Shown: positions 34,788-43,580, counted from the first letter of the stretch. The stretch is 64,000 nucleotides of DNA from Fischerella muscicola PCC 7414 (GCF_000317205.1 NZ_AJLK01000109.1:122440-186439); one strand, 5' to 3'. Program-made: numbers and translations. Notes: generated from the sequence alone by a model not told the origin.

Positions 34788-35024
34788 TTTAATTCCTCCT
34801 TATCCAGAGGAAATATTCAGAACTGAGAAAAAACGTTGTAAAGCTACCGATTTCTGATATTGGTAATGACGAAGATGCAAATTGGCATAAATACGTTTAG
34901 TTTTAATTTTTAACTAAAAGCATCTAATAAAATTATAAAATTAATTTTTAGTCTTTATATTGTGTAGTTTTTTAACTTATTTGCTTGATTTGGTATACAT
35001 AATCAACTAAGCTATCAATAAAAC
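34788..35024. promoter_or_regulatory. Divergent promoter region with Lrp-type palindrome
   Basis: This 237-bp, very AT-rich gap lies between hppD and the Lrp/AsnC gene. TTTAGTT (34896-34902) and AACTAAA (34912-34918) form a palindrome around a 9-nt centre. Lrp/AsnC proteins commonly bind AT-rich imperfect palindromes of about 15-23 bp, so this is the best operator candidate for coordinated control of both arms. Confidence 0.55.
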
Positions 35025-35567
35025 ATGCTGAACGAGTACACCTGGAGAGATAAGTTGACTAAAAATCAAACTACCAAGGGGAAGAACTCGGAGCCATTCA
35101 AACAACTGGACGAAAAAGACCGACTGGTGTTGTGCCTTTTGCAAGAGAATAGCCGCATCACTCATGCCGAATTGGCACGTCAGGTCAACCTCACTGCGCC
35201 TGGCCTGCAAAAAAGGCTAAAAAAGCTAGAAGAAAACGGCTTTATTGATCGTTATGTAACTTTAGTTAATCGTGAGGCGCTAGGTTTAGACTTGTTGTGT
35301 TTTACACAAGTTACCCTTGCCCACCATCAACCTGAGTGTGTCGGACACTTCTGTGAACGGGTAAAGGAGTTGTCGGAAGTGCTGGAGTGTCACCATCTTA
35401 CTGGTGAATTTGACTACCTCTTGAAAGTTGTTGTTACAAACCATCAGCATTTAGAAAAATTGCTGAGTGAGAAAATTACGCAAATTCCGGGTGTGGATAA
35501 GGTGCGTACCAGTATTGTTTTGAATGAAATAAAAGCTTCAACCTCACTACCATTGGGTGAAGTTTAG
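35025..35567 (+). CDS. Lrp/AsnC-family transcriptional regulator
   Basis: The frame encodes 180 residues from ATG; a TTG at 35055 with GGAGAG just upstream may be the real start (170 residues). The HTH is in LDEKDRLVLCLLQENSRITH, AELARQVNLTAPGLQKRLKK and LEENGFIDRYVTLVNREALG. The C-terminal RAM ligand-binding domain covers LLCFTQVTLAHHQPECVGHF to TSIVLNEIKA. Members sense amino acids and often control their breakdown. Being next to hppD and fahA, it is likely the local regulator responding to tyrosine or an intermediate. Confidence 0.92.
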   Translation: MLNEYTWRDKLTKNQTTKGKNSEPFKQLDEKDRLVLCLLQENSRITHAELARQVNLTAPGLQKRLKKLEENGFIDRYVTLVNREALGLDLLCFTQVTLAHHQPECVGHFCERVKELSEVLECHHLTGEFDYLLKVVVTNHQHLEKLLSEKITQIPGVDKVRTSIVLNEIKASTSLPLGEV

Positions 35568-35586
35568 GCAAAGGAGGTAAAACCCT

Positions 35587-36459
35587 ATGCTCCCATCAGT
35601 AAAAGCACTTCTGGTATCAATTGTGGACTATGCTGGACTGTTCCCGCCAGCCAAGCTGAGTATGCAAGAAGTTATGATGAATTATGCAAACTATCAATTA
35701 ACTTCCTACAGTTGGATGCTGAATTGCTTTGTGCTGCCAGTGTTCCGATGGAATGAGTTTGCAGCATTTGTACCAACATTAGACTTAAAGCAGCGATCGC
35801 TTAGTCTAATTATTTCAAAAGATTGGGAGACAGAGATAGAAATAGTGCGATCGCTCATCAGCAATAACAATATCACTGTTACTGCCCTAGAATTTCCACC
35901 ACTTCCTCCCACAGAAATTCAGAGAATACTTCCTCATCTACCAGCCAAAGTTGACGCATTTTTTGAAATTCCCCTAAGTGGCGATTTCAAACCATATCTA
36001 ACAGTGTTGCAACACAGCGGTGCAGCTGCAAAAATCCGAACTGGAGGTATAACCGTCGATGCTTTTCCCAGTTCTACAGAACTTTGTCAGTGTATCTTGT
36101 CGTTTGCTGAAGCTAAAGTTCCATTCAAGGCGACTGCTGGTTTGCACCACCCCTTACCAGGTAAGCATCGCGTTACATACGAGCCAAATAGCCCTAGCAC
36201 AGTCATGTATGGCTTTCTAAATCTTGCAGTTTTGGCAGCATTACTTTATTGGCAAAAAATTACACTACAAGAAGCAGTAGAAGTTCTCCAAAATTCCAAT
36301 AGCAACAGCTTCCAATTCACCACCGATGTTATTACCTGGCGCGGTTATCACCTAAATATTGCAGAAATTGAGCAGGCTCGACAAAAGTTCTTCCGTTCTT
36401 TTGGTTCTTGCTCATTTCAAGAACCAGTAGACGACCTCAAGGAACTGAAACTAGTATGA
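35587..36459 (+). CDS. Unrecognised protein coupled to fahA
   Basis: This 290-residue soluble protein has an excellent ribosome site, AAAGGAGGTAAAACCCT before ATG. Notable segments are IVDYAGLFPPAKLSMQEVMM, YSWMLNCFVLPVFRW, the strand-like VTALEFPPLPP, AAAKIRTGGITVDAFPS and VPFKATAGLHHPLPGKHRVT. The alternation of strands and helices with KIRTGG and KATAGLHHP near the end suggests a TIM-barrel-like fold. I do not recognise the family. Its stop overlaps the fahA start by 4 bp (ATGA), implying a linked function. No glutathione-type maleylacetoacetate isomerase is in the window, so that role is a testable guess. Confidence 0.75.
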   Translation: MLPSVKALLVSIVDYAGLFPPAKLSMQEVMMNYANYQLTSYSWMLNCFVLPVFRWNEFAAFVPTLDLKQRSLSLIISKDWETEIEIVRSLISNNNITVTALEFPPLPPTEIQRILPHLPAKVDAFFEIPLSGDFKPYLTVLQHSGAAAKIRTGGITVDAFPSSTELCQCILSFAEAKVPFKATAGLHHPLPGKHRVTYEPNSPSTVMYGFLNLAVLAALLYWQKITLQEAVEVLQNSNSNSFQFTTDVITWRGYHLNIAEIEQARQKFFRSFGSCSFQEPVDDLKELKLV

Positions 36460-37772
36460 GCCGTCCTATTGATAGCACTCACAACCCTAATTTACGTAGT
36501 TGGGTGGAATCTGCCAATCAGAAAGATACTGATTTCCCGATTCAAAACCTACCGTTTGGTGTGTTTCGCCCTCAGGGTAGCACTGAAACACCACGTATCG
36601 GTGTCGCCATTGGTGACCAAATCCTAGATTTATCTCTTTGTTACAACGCAGGACTGCTGCAAGAACTCCCAGAACAGTTGCAAGCAGCCTGTGCAGCACC
36701 TAACTTAAATCAGCTTATGGCAATGGGAAATGAGGCTGCATCAATGTTGCGCCGTCACTTGAGCCAGCTGTTGCAATGGAATGAGCAACCACCTTCAGCA
36801 CAAGCAATGGTCTTCCCCATGTCTAATGCTCAACTTTTATTACCTGCTAATATTGGTGATTACACTGATTTTTACGCTTCCATTTTTCATGCCACCAATG
36901 TAGGGAAACTTTTCCGTCCTGACAATCCCCTCCTCCCTAACTATAAATATGTTCCCATCGCGTACCACGGACGCACTTCTTCAATTGTGCCTAGTGGTAC
37001 TCCAATCAAGCGCCCCACAGGTCAGATCAAAAAACCATCAACACCAACCCCTAGTTTTGAACCAACTCAGATGCTAGACTACGAATTAGAAGTTGGGTTC
37101 TTTGTGGCTGCTGGGAATGAGTTAGGACAGCCTGTTTCTATAGATTATGCTGAAGAACACATTTTTGGATTGTGTTTAGTAAATGACTGGTCAGCACGGG
37201 ATATCCAAGCTTGGGAGTATCAACCTCTTGGTCCTTTTTTAGCTAAAAGTTTTGCTACCACCATTTCACCTTGGGTCGTGACTCTAGAAGCACTAGCACC
37301 CTTCCGTTGTCCGGCTTTTGAACGTAATGAAGGCGATCCTTTGCCACTACCGTATCTTTCTTCCTCGTTCAATACTGAAATGGGTGGTATTGACATTACA
37401 TTGGAAGTGCTACTGTATTCAGCCCAAATGCGTGCGGCGGGGATGGAACCGTTCCGCTTGAGTTGTGGATCTTTCAAACAGATGTATTGGACGGTGGCGC
37501 AGATGCTCACCCACCACACTAGTAATGGTTGTAACCTCCTTACAGGTGATTTACTAGGTAGTGGAACTGTTTCTGGTGCTGAGAAAGGCACATATGGATG
37601 TCTGTTAGAGATTACTGAGCGTGGTACTCAGCCAGTAAAACTACCTACTGGTGAAGTGCGATCCTTTTTGTGCGACGGTGATGAAGTTATCCTGCGCGGC
37701 TACTGTGAGAAAGAAGGTTATAGCAGGATAGGTTTTGGAGATTGTCGAGGTGTAGTCCTAAGTACCAAATAA
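36456..37772 (+). CDS. fahA: Fumarylacetoacetase
   Basis: The enzyme hydrolyses fumarylacetoacetate to fumarate and acetoacetate, the last step of tyrosine breakdown. I choose the ATG at 36456, which overlaps the previous stop (ATGA) and follows CAAGGAACTG. The 438-residue protein has the N-terminal FAA domain (NLPFGVFRPQG), then DYTDFYASIFHATNVGKLFR, YVPIAYHGRTSSIVPSGTPI, DYELEVGFFVAAGNELGQ, CLVNDWSARDIQAWEYQPLG and GSGTVSGAEKGTYGCLLEIT. The catalytic His and metal-binding Asp/Glu positions appear intact. Confidence 0.96.
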   Translation: MSRPIDSTHNPNLRSWVESANQKDTDFPIQNLPFGVFRPQGSTETPRIGVAIGDQILDLSLCYNAGLLQELPEQLQAACAAPNLNQLMAMGNEAASMLRRHLSQLLQWNEQPPSAQAMVFPMSNAQLLLPANIGDYTDFYASIFHATNVGKLFRPDNPLLPNYKYVPIAYHGRTSSIVPSGTPIKRPTGQIKKPSTPTPSFEPTQMLDYELEVGFFVAAGNELGQPVSIDYAEEHIFGLCLVNDWSARDIQAWEYQPLGPFLAKSFATTISPWVVTLEALAPFRCPAFERNEGDPLPLPYLSSSFNTEMGGIDITLEVLLYSAQMRAAGMEPFRLSCGSFKQMYWTVAQMLTHHTSNGCNLLTGDLLGSGTVSGAEKGTYGCLLEITERGTQPVKLPTGEVRSFLCDGDEVILRGYCEKEGYSRIGFGDCRGVVLSTK

Positions 37773-37945
37773 AGTTATACACCTCTTTGAATTTCACACA
37801 GAGAACTGATTAGTTAAAGAATACATAAGCATAATTCTGCACCAGAAAGTAGCACACTATGGCATCGATTTACAAACAGCTGTACGTTCCAATATGCAGA
37901 TTCGTTATTCTTGTCCCCCTTGTTTCCCTTTTCATCTCCTAATAT

Positions 37946-38788
37946 ATGACTGACATCCGCAAGCTAATTAACCAACTCGCAGCTCAGGAAACCAACTTAC
38001 CTGCCACCCAGTTTATTGCCCCGTGTGTGGGTGGTGGCAAGGTACGAACTAAAGTAGCAGGAATAATTTATATATTCACCCTCAAACCCCGTAATTTTGA
38101 GGGTTGGGGCATTTTTCAGCCAGTAGATGAGAAAATTGCGGCGGTAGTCGAAGAACCTAGCTTTCCCCAAATTGCCGAATATCTGCAACTACTCAAACCA
38201 CTACGTTTGCGACTTGCCTACCCGTTGCGATCGCAAACTTGGTTAGCATACCCAGTCAATGAAGCAGACATGCGCCAACGCTGCGGATATTGCCAGCCAG
38301 TGGCTGTAAATTTAGTTACAGAGGGAGCTAGATTTGAGACAATCATCGCCCGCACCGATGGCGCTGCTTGGTGGTTTGATGAATGCGATCGCCGTGCTGA
38401 TCCGTTAATTACTGAAAAACTGCGAGAACAACTTAAACAAGTCACACCACCAGAAAAACTCCACTTTCGGAGGCTCACCCCAGAAATGCGGACAGTATAC
38501 GAGATTGTTGCTCAACAAGCCAAAGAATTTGCTGCTTTACAGCAACAAAGACGGGATGAAAAGCTTTTACAGCAAGCTTTGCAAATGGGCGGGGGAGAAC
38601 TACACGAGTTTGTTGATCGCCAAGATCATTGGGTTGTCGAGTGGACAACTGCTGACGGCGAACGTCACACTAGCGCCATATCCAAAACAGATTTAACTGT
38701 GATGAGTGCGGGAATTTGTTTGAGTGGTGAAGACGAAAAATTTGATTTACAGTCCCTAGTTGGTATTGTTGAGCAAAGATATGAATAA
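37946..38788 (+). CDS. Conserved hypothetical protein
   Basis: This 280-residue soluble protein reads TQFIAPCVGGGKVRTKVAGI, YIFTLKPRNFEGWGIFQPVD, PLRLRLAYPLRSQTWLAYPV, RFETIIARTDGAAWWFDECD and a C-terminal DRQDHWVVEWTTADGERHTS. It has C-x-Y-C (RCGYCQP) near residue 112 but no second pair. It resembles a cyanobacteria-specific family of unknown function. No signal peptide is visible. It stands alone, with palindromic repeats downstream. Confidence 0.75.
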   Translation: MTDIRKLINQLAAQETNLPATQFIAPCVGGGKVRTKVAGIIYIFTLKPRNFEGWGIFQPVDEKIAAVVEEPSFPQIAEYLQLLKPLRLRLAYPLRSQTWLAYPVNEADMRQRCGYCQPVAVNLVTEGARFETIIARTDGAAWWFDECDRRADPLITEKLREQLKQVTPPEKLHFRRLTPEMRTVYEIVAQQAKEFAALQQQRRDEKLLQQALQMGGGELHEFVDRQDHWVVEWTTADGERHTSAISKTDLTVMSAGICLSGEDEKFDLQSLVGIVEQRYE

Positions 38789-39270
38789 TCAGTTACGTGA
38801 AGGAATATTAAACGTCACTGTCTCAAATCTTGCACCTATCCCATCAACCGCCAGAGAATAAATTCTCTGGCTAATAGTTTAACTCCACCAAGAGTGGACT
38901 AAAATCTTTCTCGTATTAAATCCGTTGGTATCAGAATTATTTCTCTTCCTCTCTCTGTGTTCTCAGCGACTCTGCGGTTTTTTATCATTCACAGGACTCA
39001 AAATTCGCCTGAACTTATTAAACCGCCAAGATGCCAATAACACCATAGGTTCGTAGAGTGTACGTAAGTCCTAATTCAGATGCTACCGATTTGATATCAG
39101 TGTTCTTGAGAAGACTTTAGCTATTAGCCTCAGAATTCATTCTGAGGCGGTTGTGGAAGCATTCGCCACGCACAACCAAGCATAAACAAAATTAAATTTA
39201 CGGAACTGGCATTAAAAAGCTTGAATCTATTTAAGCAATATATTTATCAATTTAAGTTGAAAGGTTCAAG
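38789..39270. other. Gene-free region with perfect palindromes
   Basis: Two clear palindromes occur: CCAGAGAAT/ATTCTCTGG at 38851-38870 and GCCTCAGAAT/ATTCTGAGGC at 39127-39148. Fragments of dispersed repeats lie between them (TCTGTGTTCTCAGCGACTCTG; a TACGTAAGTCCT end near 39060). No reading frame is convincing. Confidence 0.6.
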
Positions 39271-39489
39271 ATGATAGCTCAGTATCAGCGCCTGAAAAAA
39301 TGGGTTTTAAATCCAGCGGCGTTGGGTTTGATAGTAACAACGACGATCGCCTGTCAATCTCAATCTCTACCAAAAGTTACCTCTTCAGAAAATCCTATTC
39401 CTGCTGCAAATATTGTCTCCCAAAAGCAAGCCATCTACCGGAGCGATCGCTTCAAACAAATTCCAAATCCCATCATGACCGTCTCCTAA
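39271..39489 (+). pseudogene. Short lipoprotein-like frame, probably truncated
   Basis: The 72 residues begin with a basic stretch and hydrophobic core (NPAALGLIVTTTIACQSQSL). TTIAC fits a lipobox, with Cys28 as the lipidation site. The mature part is only about 44 residues and ends at TAA with no domain. It is probably the 5' relic of a longer lipoprotein gene, and the DNA after it is non-coding. A genuine small lipoprotein is possible. Confidence 0.45.
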
Positions 39490-39604
39490 GCAATAAAGAG
39501 TTTTACCGATGTTTTGAGTATTAACCCAATCAGTTAAAGAGATATTATCTTGAAAAAAGGCTCCGTAATAAATCCCCTGTAGGGGTCAGAAGTATAGCCC
39601 TGTT

Positions 39605-39629
39605 ACTTCGCGAGCAATACTCGCGAAGT
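39605..39629. repeat. Perfect 10-bp stem hairpin
   Basis: ACTTCGCGAG (39605-39614) pairs with CTCGCGAAGT (39620-39629) around a 5-nt loop. It lies 58 bp before the GC-rich methyltransferase fragment and could mark the edge of an insertion. Confidence 0.7.
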
Positions 39630-39687
39630 GATTTTCTCCCTTTTGTCTTTTTCAAAAATTGGGATGCTCCCTGAGGAAATAATTCGT

Positions 39688-40263
39688 ATGACACCAACCT
39701 CCACACAATGGCAACTGGCACGCGACGCGGCTGAGCGTTATGAACAGATACTTGTCCCGACCATTCTCGGACCGGCGGCCCGGGCTCTCGTCGAGTTCGC
39801 CGCACTACAAGCGGGTGAAGCTGTGCTGGATGTCGGTTGTGGCACCGGTGCGGCGGCGCGTTGCGCCGCGGAAAAAGTCGGTCCAGCCGGGCGGGTGGCC
39901 GCGGTTGATGTGAATGCAGGAATGATTGATGTTGCTCAATCACTACCTCCAGTCGCGGGTGCAACCATCGAATGGTTTGCAAACAGCGCGTACGAGCTGC
40001 CATTTGCGGAAGTGGAGTTCACCGCGGTGCTCTGCGCGCAAACGCTTCAGTTTCTTGATGACCGGCCTCGCGCCTTGGCAGAGATGTACCGCGTTCTCAA
40101 GCCAGGCGGGCGCGTCGTCGTGACGGCCTGGGGACCGCCGGAGCGGTGTGAGTTTCTGACCGCCGTGATGCCGGCACTCGGACCGCTGATGCCGCCCCCG
40201 CCGCCGGGCGCTTCCCCACCGCACCCGGAAGCCTTGTCCGAACCAGGAGCGTTAGCTGGCTGA
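39688..40263 (+). CDS. SAM-dependent methyltransferase, GC-rich and C-terminally truncated
   Basis: The ATG at 39688 starts TPTSTQWQLARDAAERYEQ. Motif I is VLDVGCGTGAAAR, followed by VAAVDVNAGMIDVAQ and VLKPGGRVVVTAWGP, as in Methyltransf_11/ubiE-like enzymes. The 191-residue frame ends in a Pro-rich, abrupt tail (LMPPPPPGASPP); complete relatives are about 260-280 residues. From 39715 to about 40250 the DNA is visibly far richer in G and C than its surroundings, with CGC, GGC and GCG codons dominating. This points to recent acquisition from a high-GC bacterium and then loss of the 3' end. It is probably not functional. Confidence 0.7.
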   Translation: MTPTSTQWQLARDAAERYEQILVPTILGPAARALVEFAALQAGEAVLDVGCGTGAAARCAAEKVGPAGRVAAVDVNAGMIDVAQSLPPVAGATIEWFANSAYELPFAEVEFTAVLCAQTLQFLDDRPRALAEMYRVLKPGGRVVVTAWGPPERCEFLTAVMPALGPLMPPPPPGASPPHPEALSEPGALAG

Positions 40264-40425
40264 GGGTGTCGGTTGGGGCAGTGTTTTGAGATTGCTAGTG
40301 GAGCACCAAAGTCAGTCTGGAAGATACTGCCTTAAGTAAGCAATCAGCAGTTTTTTAGTTTCGCCTAGAACTTGGTGCTGAAAGGTGCGATCGCTCCTTC
40401 GGGCTAGCCTCAGAGAAGGACGACA

Positions 40426-41376
40426 ATGGTTAGAGAAGTGGTTTACTATCACCAAATTCTCTCTGACTCGAGTAAGATGCTTAGCAAAGAACCCCTCCTT
40501 GTAGATCTGGCTCAACTTGAAACGATGAGTCAACGGATTGCTGGTCGTCCCAATCCAGCCAGCCTGTTTGCTCAGTGGAACGGCATTTCCCTGGCACACT
40601 GCCACCATTCTCCCTGTGAGTTTCAGGAGCATCAATGGACGCAGCATTTGATTGGAATTGGGAGTGTTGGATCACCTGCATCTGTAGAACATCGATTGGG
40701 TGGCACGTTTCATCAACATAGCTATCACAGTCATGAAATCATGGTAATTCCTGCTCAAGTGAGTTATCAGGCGATTTGGCAAGAGCCGCACGAATTTTCG
40801 CTGTTAGGTCTTGAGCCGGCTTTCCTGGAGAAAATTGCGCGAGAATCGGTAAAAGCAACTCAGGTTGAACTCATTCCACAATTGATTTTGATTGATCCAC
40901 TGATCCAGCAAATTTTGTTGTCTCTTCATGCAGATATTATCGCTGGACATCCGACAGGAAAACTCTTTGGAGACTCATTGGCGATCGCCCTCGCGGCCCA
41001 GTTATTGCAAAATCATACGGTCTGGAAAGCTCAGTATCCATCTGCCCAGACAGGACTGCCGCCCTACCTGCGTGATCGCGCCCTTGAATTCATTGAGTCT
41101 CACTTAGATCAGTCCTTTACCCTTGATCAGCTTGCGGATGCATTGGGGATGAGTGTGTTTTACTTTTGTCGCCAGTTTAAGCAATCCATGGGGATTACGC
41201 CTCATCAATATGTCACCAGACGACGTATTGAGCGGGCAAAGGAATTGCTTTGGCACAGCAAGTTACCGATTACAGAGATCGCACTTCAGGTTGGCTTTGC
41301 TACACCTAGTGCTTTTAGTCGTTTATTCCGGCAGTTCACAGGAACGACTCCCAAAGCCTTTCGTCAGCAGCGATAG
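40426..41376 (+). CDS. AraC-family transcriptional regulator
   Basis: The product has 316 residues. The N-terminal part resembles a cupin-type effector domain (GTFHQHSYHSHEIMVIPAQV), and the C-terminus carries the double helix-turn-helix: YLRDRALEFIESHLDQSFTL, LADALGMSVFYFCRQFKQSM, GITPHQYVTRRRIERAKELL and PITEIALQVGFATPSAFSRL. The gene is transcribed toward a DUF6220 protein and a multicopper oxidase, making it the likely regulator of both. Confidence 0.92.
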   Translation: MVREVVYYHQILSDSSKMLSKEPLLVDLAQLETMSQRIAGRPNPASLFAQWNGISLAHCHHSPCEFQEHQWTQHLIGIGSVGSPASVEHRLGGTFHQHSYHSHEIMVIPAQVSYQAIWQEPHEFSLLGLEPAFLEKIARESVKATQVELIPQLILIDPLIQQILLSLHADIIAGHPTGKLFGDSLAIALAAQLLQNHTVWKAQYPSAQTGLPPYLRDRALEFIESHLDQSFTLDQLADALGMSVFYFCRQFKQSMGITPHQYVTRRRIERAKELLWHSKLPITEIALQVGFATPSAFSRLFRQFTGTTPKAFRQQR

Positions 41377-41535
41377 CGATAAACAAAGACGGTTCTAAAG
41401 TTATACAAGCGTTCAATAACTCGTTTTGCAATGGTTTTGCTTAAACGCAAAATCTGCACAGTTTGAGCAAAATCTGAAAAGTGACTGGAACACCGGATCG
41501 CTACACTCAGAACAGTTCACAAACCCTTTGCAATT

Positions 41536-41988
41536 ATGACCACTCAACATCCCTCAAAGCACCTGCCAGCAGAACGCTCAGTTTCTGTCGAAAAGCGCTG
41601 GTTTAGAACTGCTTTTCTGGTGGGAATTTGGCTTTTCGTCACTGGTTTACTATTCCAACTCTTCACCGTTGGAATGGCTGTATTTATCAATCCATCTTGG
41701 TGGACAAATCACGTTTTGTTCTCCCATTTCATTGGTGGTTTGGGGTTCATCTTACTCCTGATTGCGTTATTTGGACGTTTTCCAAAAGCAATCTGGAGTT
41801 TGACCGGACTGTTGAATATCTTATTTTTTGTGCAAGGTAGTAGCGCGAATCTGGACTCAATTTCCCCTGCTCTGTCTTTGGGAACCGCATTTCATCCGGT
41901 CAATGCCTTACTCCTCTTCTGGACGGCAACGACGATCACCCGGAAAACCCAATGTATGGTCATGGGTTCAAAGCAGGTTTCTTCCTGA
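41536..41988 (+). CDS. DUF6220-type four-helix membrane protein
   Basis: The product has 150 residues with four membrane segments: FLVGIWLFVTGLLFQLFTVG, VLFSHFIGGLGFILLLIALF, WSLTGLLNILFFVQGSS and HPVNALLLFWTATTI. A conserved His in FSHFIGG and the FHPVNALLLFW motif match my recollection of DUF6220. Function unknown. It sits 50 bp upstream of the multicopper oxidase, probably in the same transcript; the pair could be a membrane anchor or electron-transfer partner plus an oxidase. Confidence 0.75.
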   Translation: MTTQHPSKHLPAERSVSVEKRWFRTAFLVGIWLFVTGLLFQLFTVGMAVFINPSWWTNHVLFSHFIGGLGFILLLIALFGRFPKAIWSLTGLLNILFFVQGSSANLDSISPALSLGTAFHPVNALLLFWTATTITRKTQCMVMGSKQVSS

Positions 41989-42038
41989 CGTGAAGGAAGA
42001 ACCGATGTTCTAGATTCAGATCACTGGGAGAGAGTTCA

Positions 42039-43580
42039 ATGTCGATAATGACGCGCAAGGCGTTCCTAAAACTTGCGGTCGGTGCAGGCATCACAGTACC
42101 CCTGAGTTCACTGGCGATCGCAGCATATAGCAGATTGGGGAGCCGTCAACGAGCATCTGCGATTGCGGTGCCTCCATTTCATGTGCCATTGCCCATACCG
42201 CCAATTCTGCAGCCGACCCGCACTGACAACAGCACAGACTACTATGAGATCATTCAGAAAGAAGGACAGGTTGAAATTCTACCGGGACTTCGTACCCCAA
42301 TTTGGGGATATGACGGCATTTTCCCCGGACCTACGATCACTGCTCGCAGAGGACGACAGGTAGTCATACGACAGCGGAACAAGTTATCTGTACCTGTTGT
42401 AGTTCATCTGCATGGCGGTAAAACGCCTCCAGAGAGTGATGGTTATCCTACCGACCTGATTTTACCTGCTGACTCAAACTACGCTGCTACAGCCCATGAA
42501 GGGCACGCAACTGTGGGTGGCATCGGATATGGGTTCAAGGACTACACCTATCCCAACGAACAACCCAGTGCCACCCTCTGGTATCACGATCATCGAGATA
42601 TGTTTACAGGGGCACAAGTTTATCGAGGATTGGCGGGCTTTTATCTCATTCACGATGCGATCGAGGATGAGTTGCCACTGCCAAAGGGCGACAAGGATGT
42701 TCCGTTGATGATCAGCGACCATATTTTTAACGAAGATGGTTCATTCTTCTATCCTTCTGTGGATCCAACACTGCATGAGGAAGGCATAGAGGACGGATAC
42801 CATCAAGGTGTGCAAGGCGATACGATTTTAGTTAACGGTGCGCCGTTCCCCTTTTTAGAATTGTCTAACACCCGCTATCGCTTTCGGTTGTTGAATGCGT
42901 CCAATCGTCGCATTTATAAACTTGCCCTCGATCCGCCTCCACCAGAAAGAGCCGCATTTATCCAAATTGGCAGCGATGCTGGTTTATTGCCTGCTCCGGT
43001 GCCGCAAACCGAACTCATTATTGCCCCCGCTGAACGCTTCGATGTGGTGATCGATTTCTCCCATTATGCGATCGGCACTCAAGTTGTTTTGAAAAACCTG
43101 GATGGCAATCACACAACCTCACAGGTCATGCGCTTTGATGTGGTGCGATCGCAACCAGACGACAGTGCTATCCCAGATCGCTTACTTCCTGACGAAGAAG
43201 CGCTGAATCCTGCCCAGGCTGAAGTGACTCGAAGAGTGATATTGTCTCGTTCCGGTAAACGATTTCGGATTAATGGAAAGGAATTTGATCCAAATCGTGT
43301 CGAGTTTCGCCCATGCCTCAACTCAACTGAAATTTGGGAAGTGTTTGCTGATATTCCCCATCCATTTCATATGCATTTAGCCCATTTTCAGGTGCTTTCC
43401 CGTAATAACCAAAACCCTGCCTCCACTGATGTCGGATGGAAAGATACGGTTCGAGTCGGCCCCAGAGAAATGGTGCGAATCATCGCTCGTTTCACGCCCT
43501 ACCGTGGTAAATTTATCTATCATTGCCACATGTTAGAACACGAAGATTTAGGCATGATGGATAACTTTGAAGTGGTATGA
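42039..43580 (+). CDS. Multicopper oxidase (CotA / bilirubin-oxidase-like)
   Basis: The product has 513 residues and an export signal of Tat-like form but with a single Arg (TRKAFLKLAVGAGITVPLSS). All copper sites are visible: HLHGG (123-127), WYHDH (181-185), HPFHMHLAHFQV and HCHMLEHEDLGMMD near the C-terminus, with Met as likely axial T1 ligand. It oxidises phenolic substrates or metal ions while reducing O2 to water. The length and HEDLGMM ending place it with CotA and bilirubin oxidase. It may be co-expressed with the DUF6220 gene under the AraC regulator. Confidence 0.92.
   Translation: MSIMTRKAFLKLAVGAGITVPLSSLAIAAYSRLGSRQRASAIAVPPFHVPLPIPPILQPTRTDNSTDYYEIIQKEGQVEILPGLRTPIWGYDGIFPGPTITARRGRQVVIRQRNKLSVPVVVHLHGGKTPPESDGYPTDLILPADSNYAATAHEGHATVGGIGYGFKDYTYPNEQPSATLWYHDHRDMFTGAQVYRGLAGFYLIHDAIEDELPLPKGDKDVPLMISDHIFNEDGSFFYPSVDPTLHEEGIEDGYHQGVQGDTILVNGAPFPFLELSNTRYRFRLLNASNRRIYKLALDPPPPERAAFIQIGSDAGLLPAPVPQTELIIAPAERFDVVIDFSHYAIGTQVVLKNLDGNHTTSQVMRFDVVRSQPDDSAIPDRLLPDEEALNPAQAEVTRRVILSRSGKRFRINGKEFDPNRVEFRPCLNSTEIWEVFADIPHPFHMHLAHFQVLSRNNQNPASTDVGWKDTVRVGPREMVRIIARFTPYRGKFIYHCHMLEHEDLGMMDNFEVV

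Noticed and set aside
39545..40224. Minus-strand frames opposite the methyltransferase
   Set aside because: They arise from high GC content, which keeps the antisense frames open; the plus frame has the SAM motifs.
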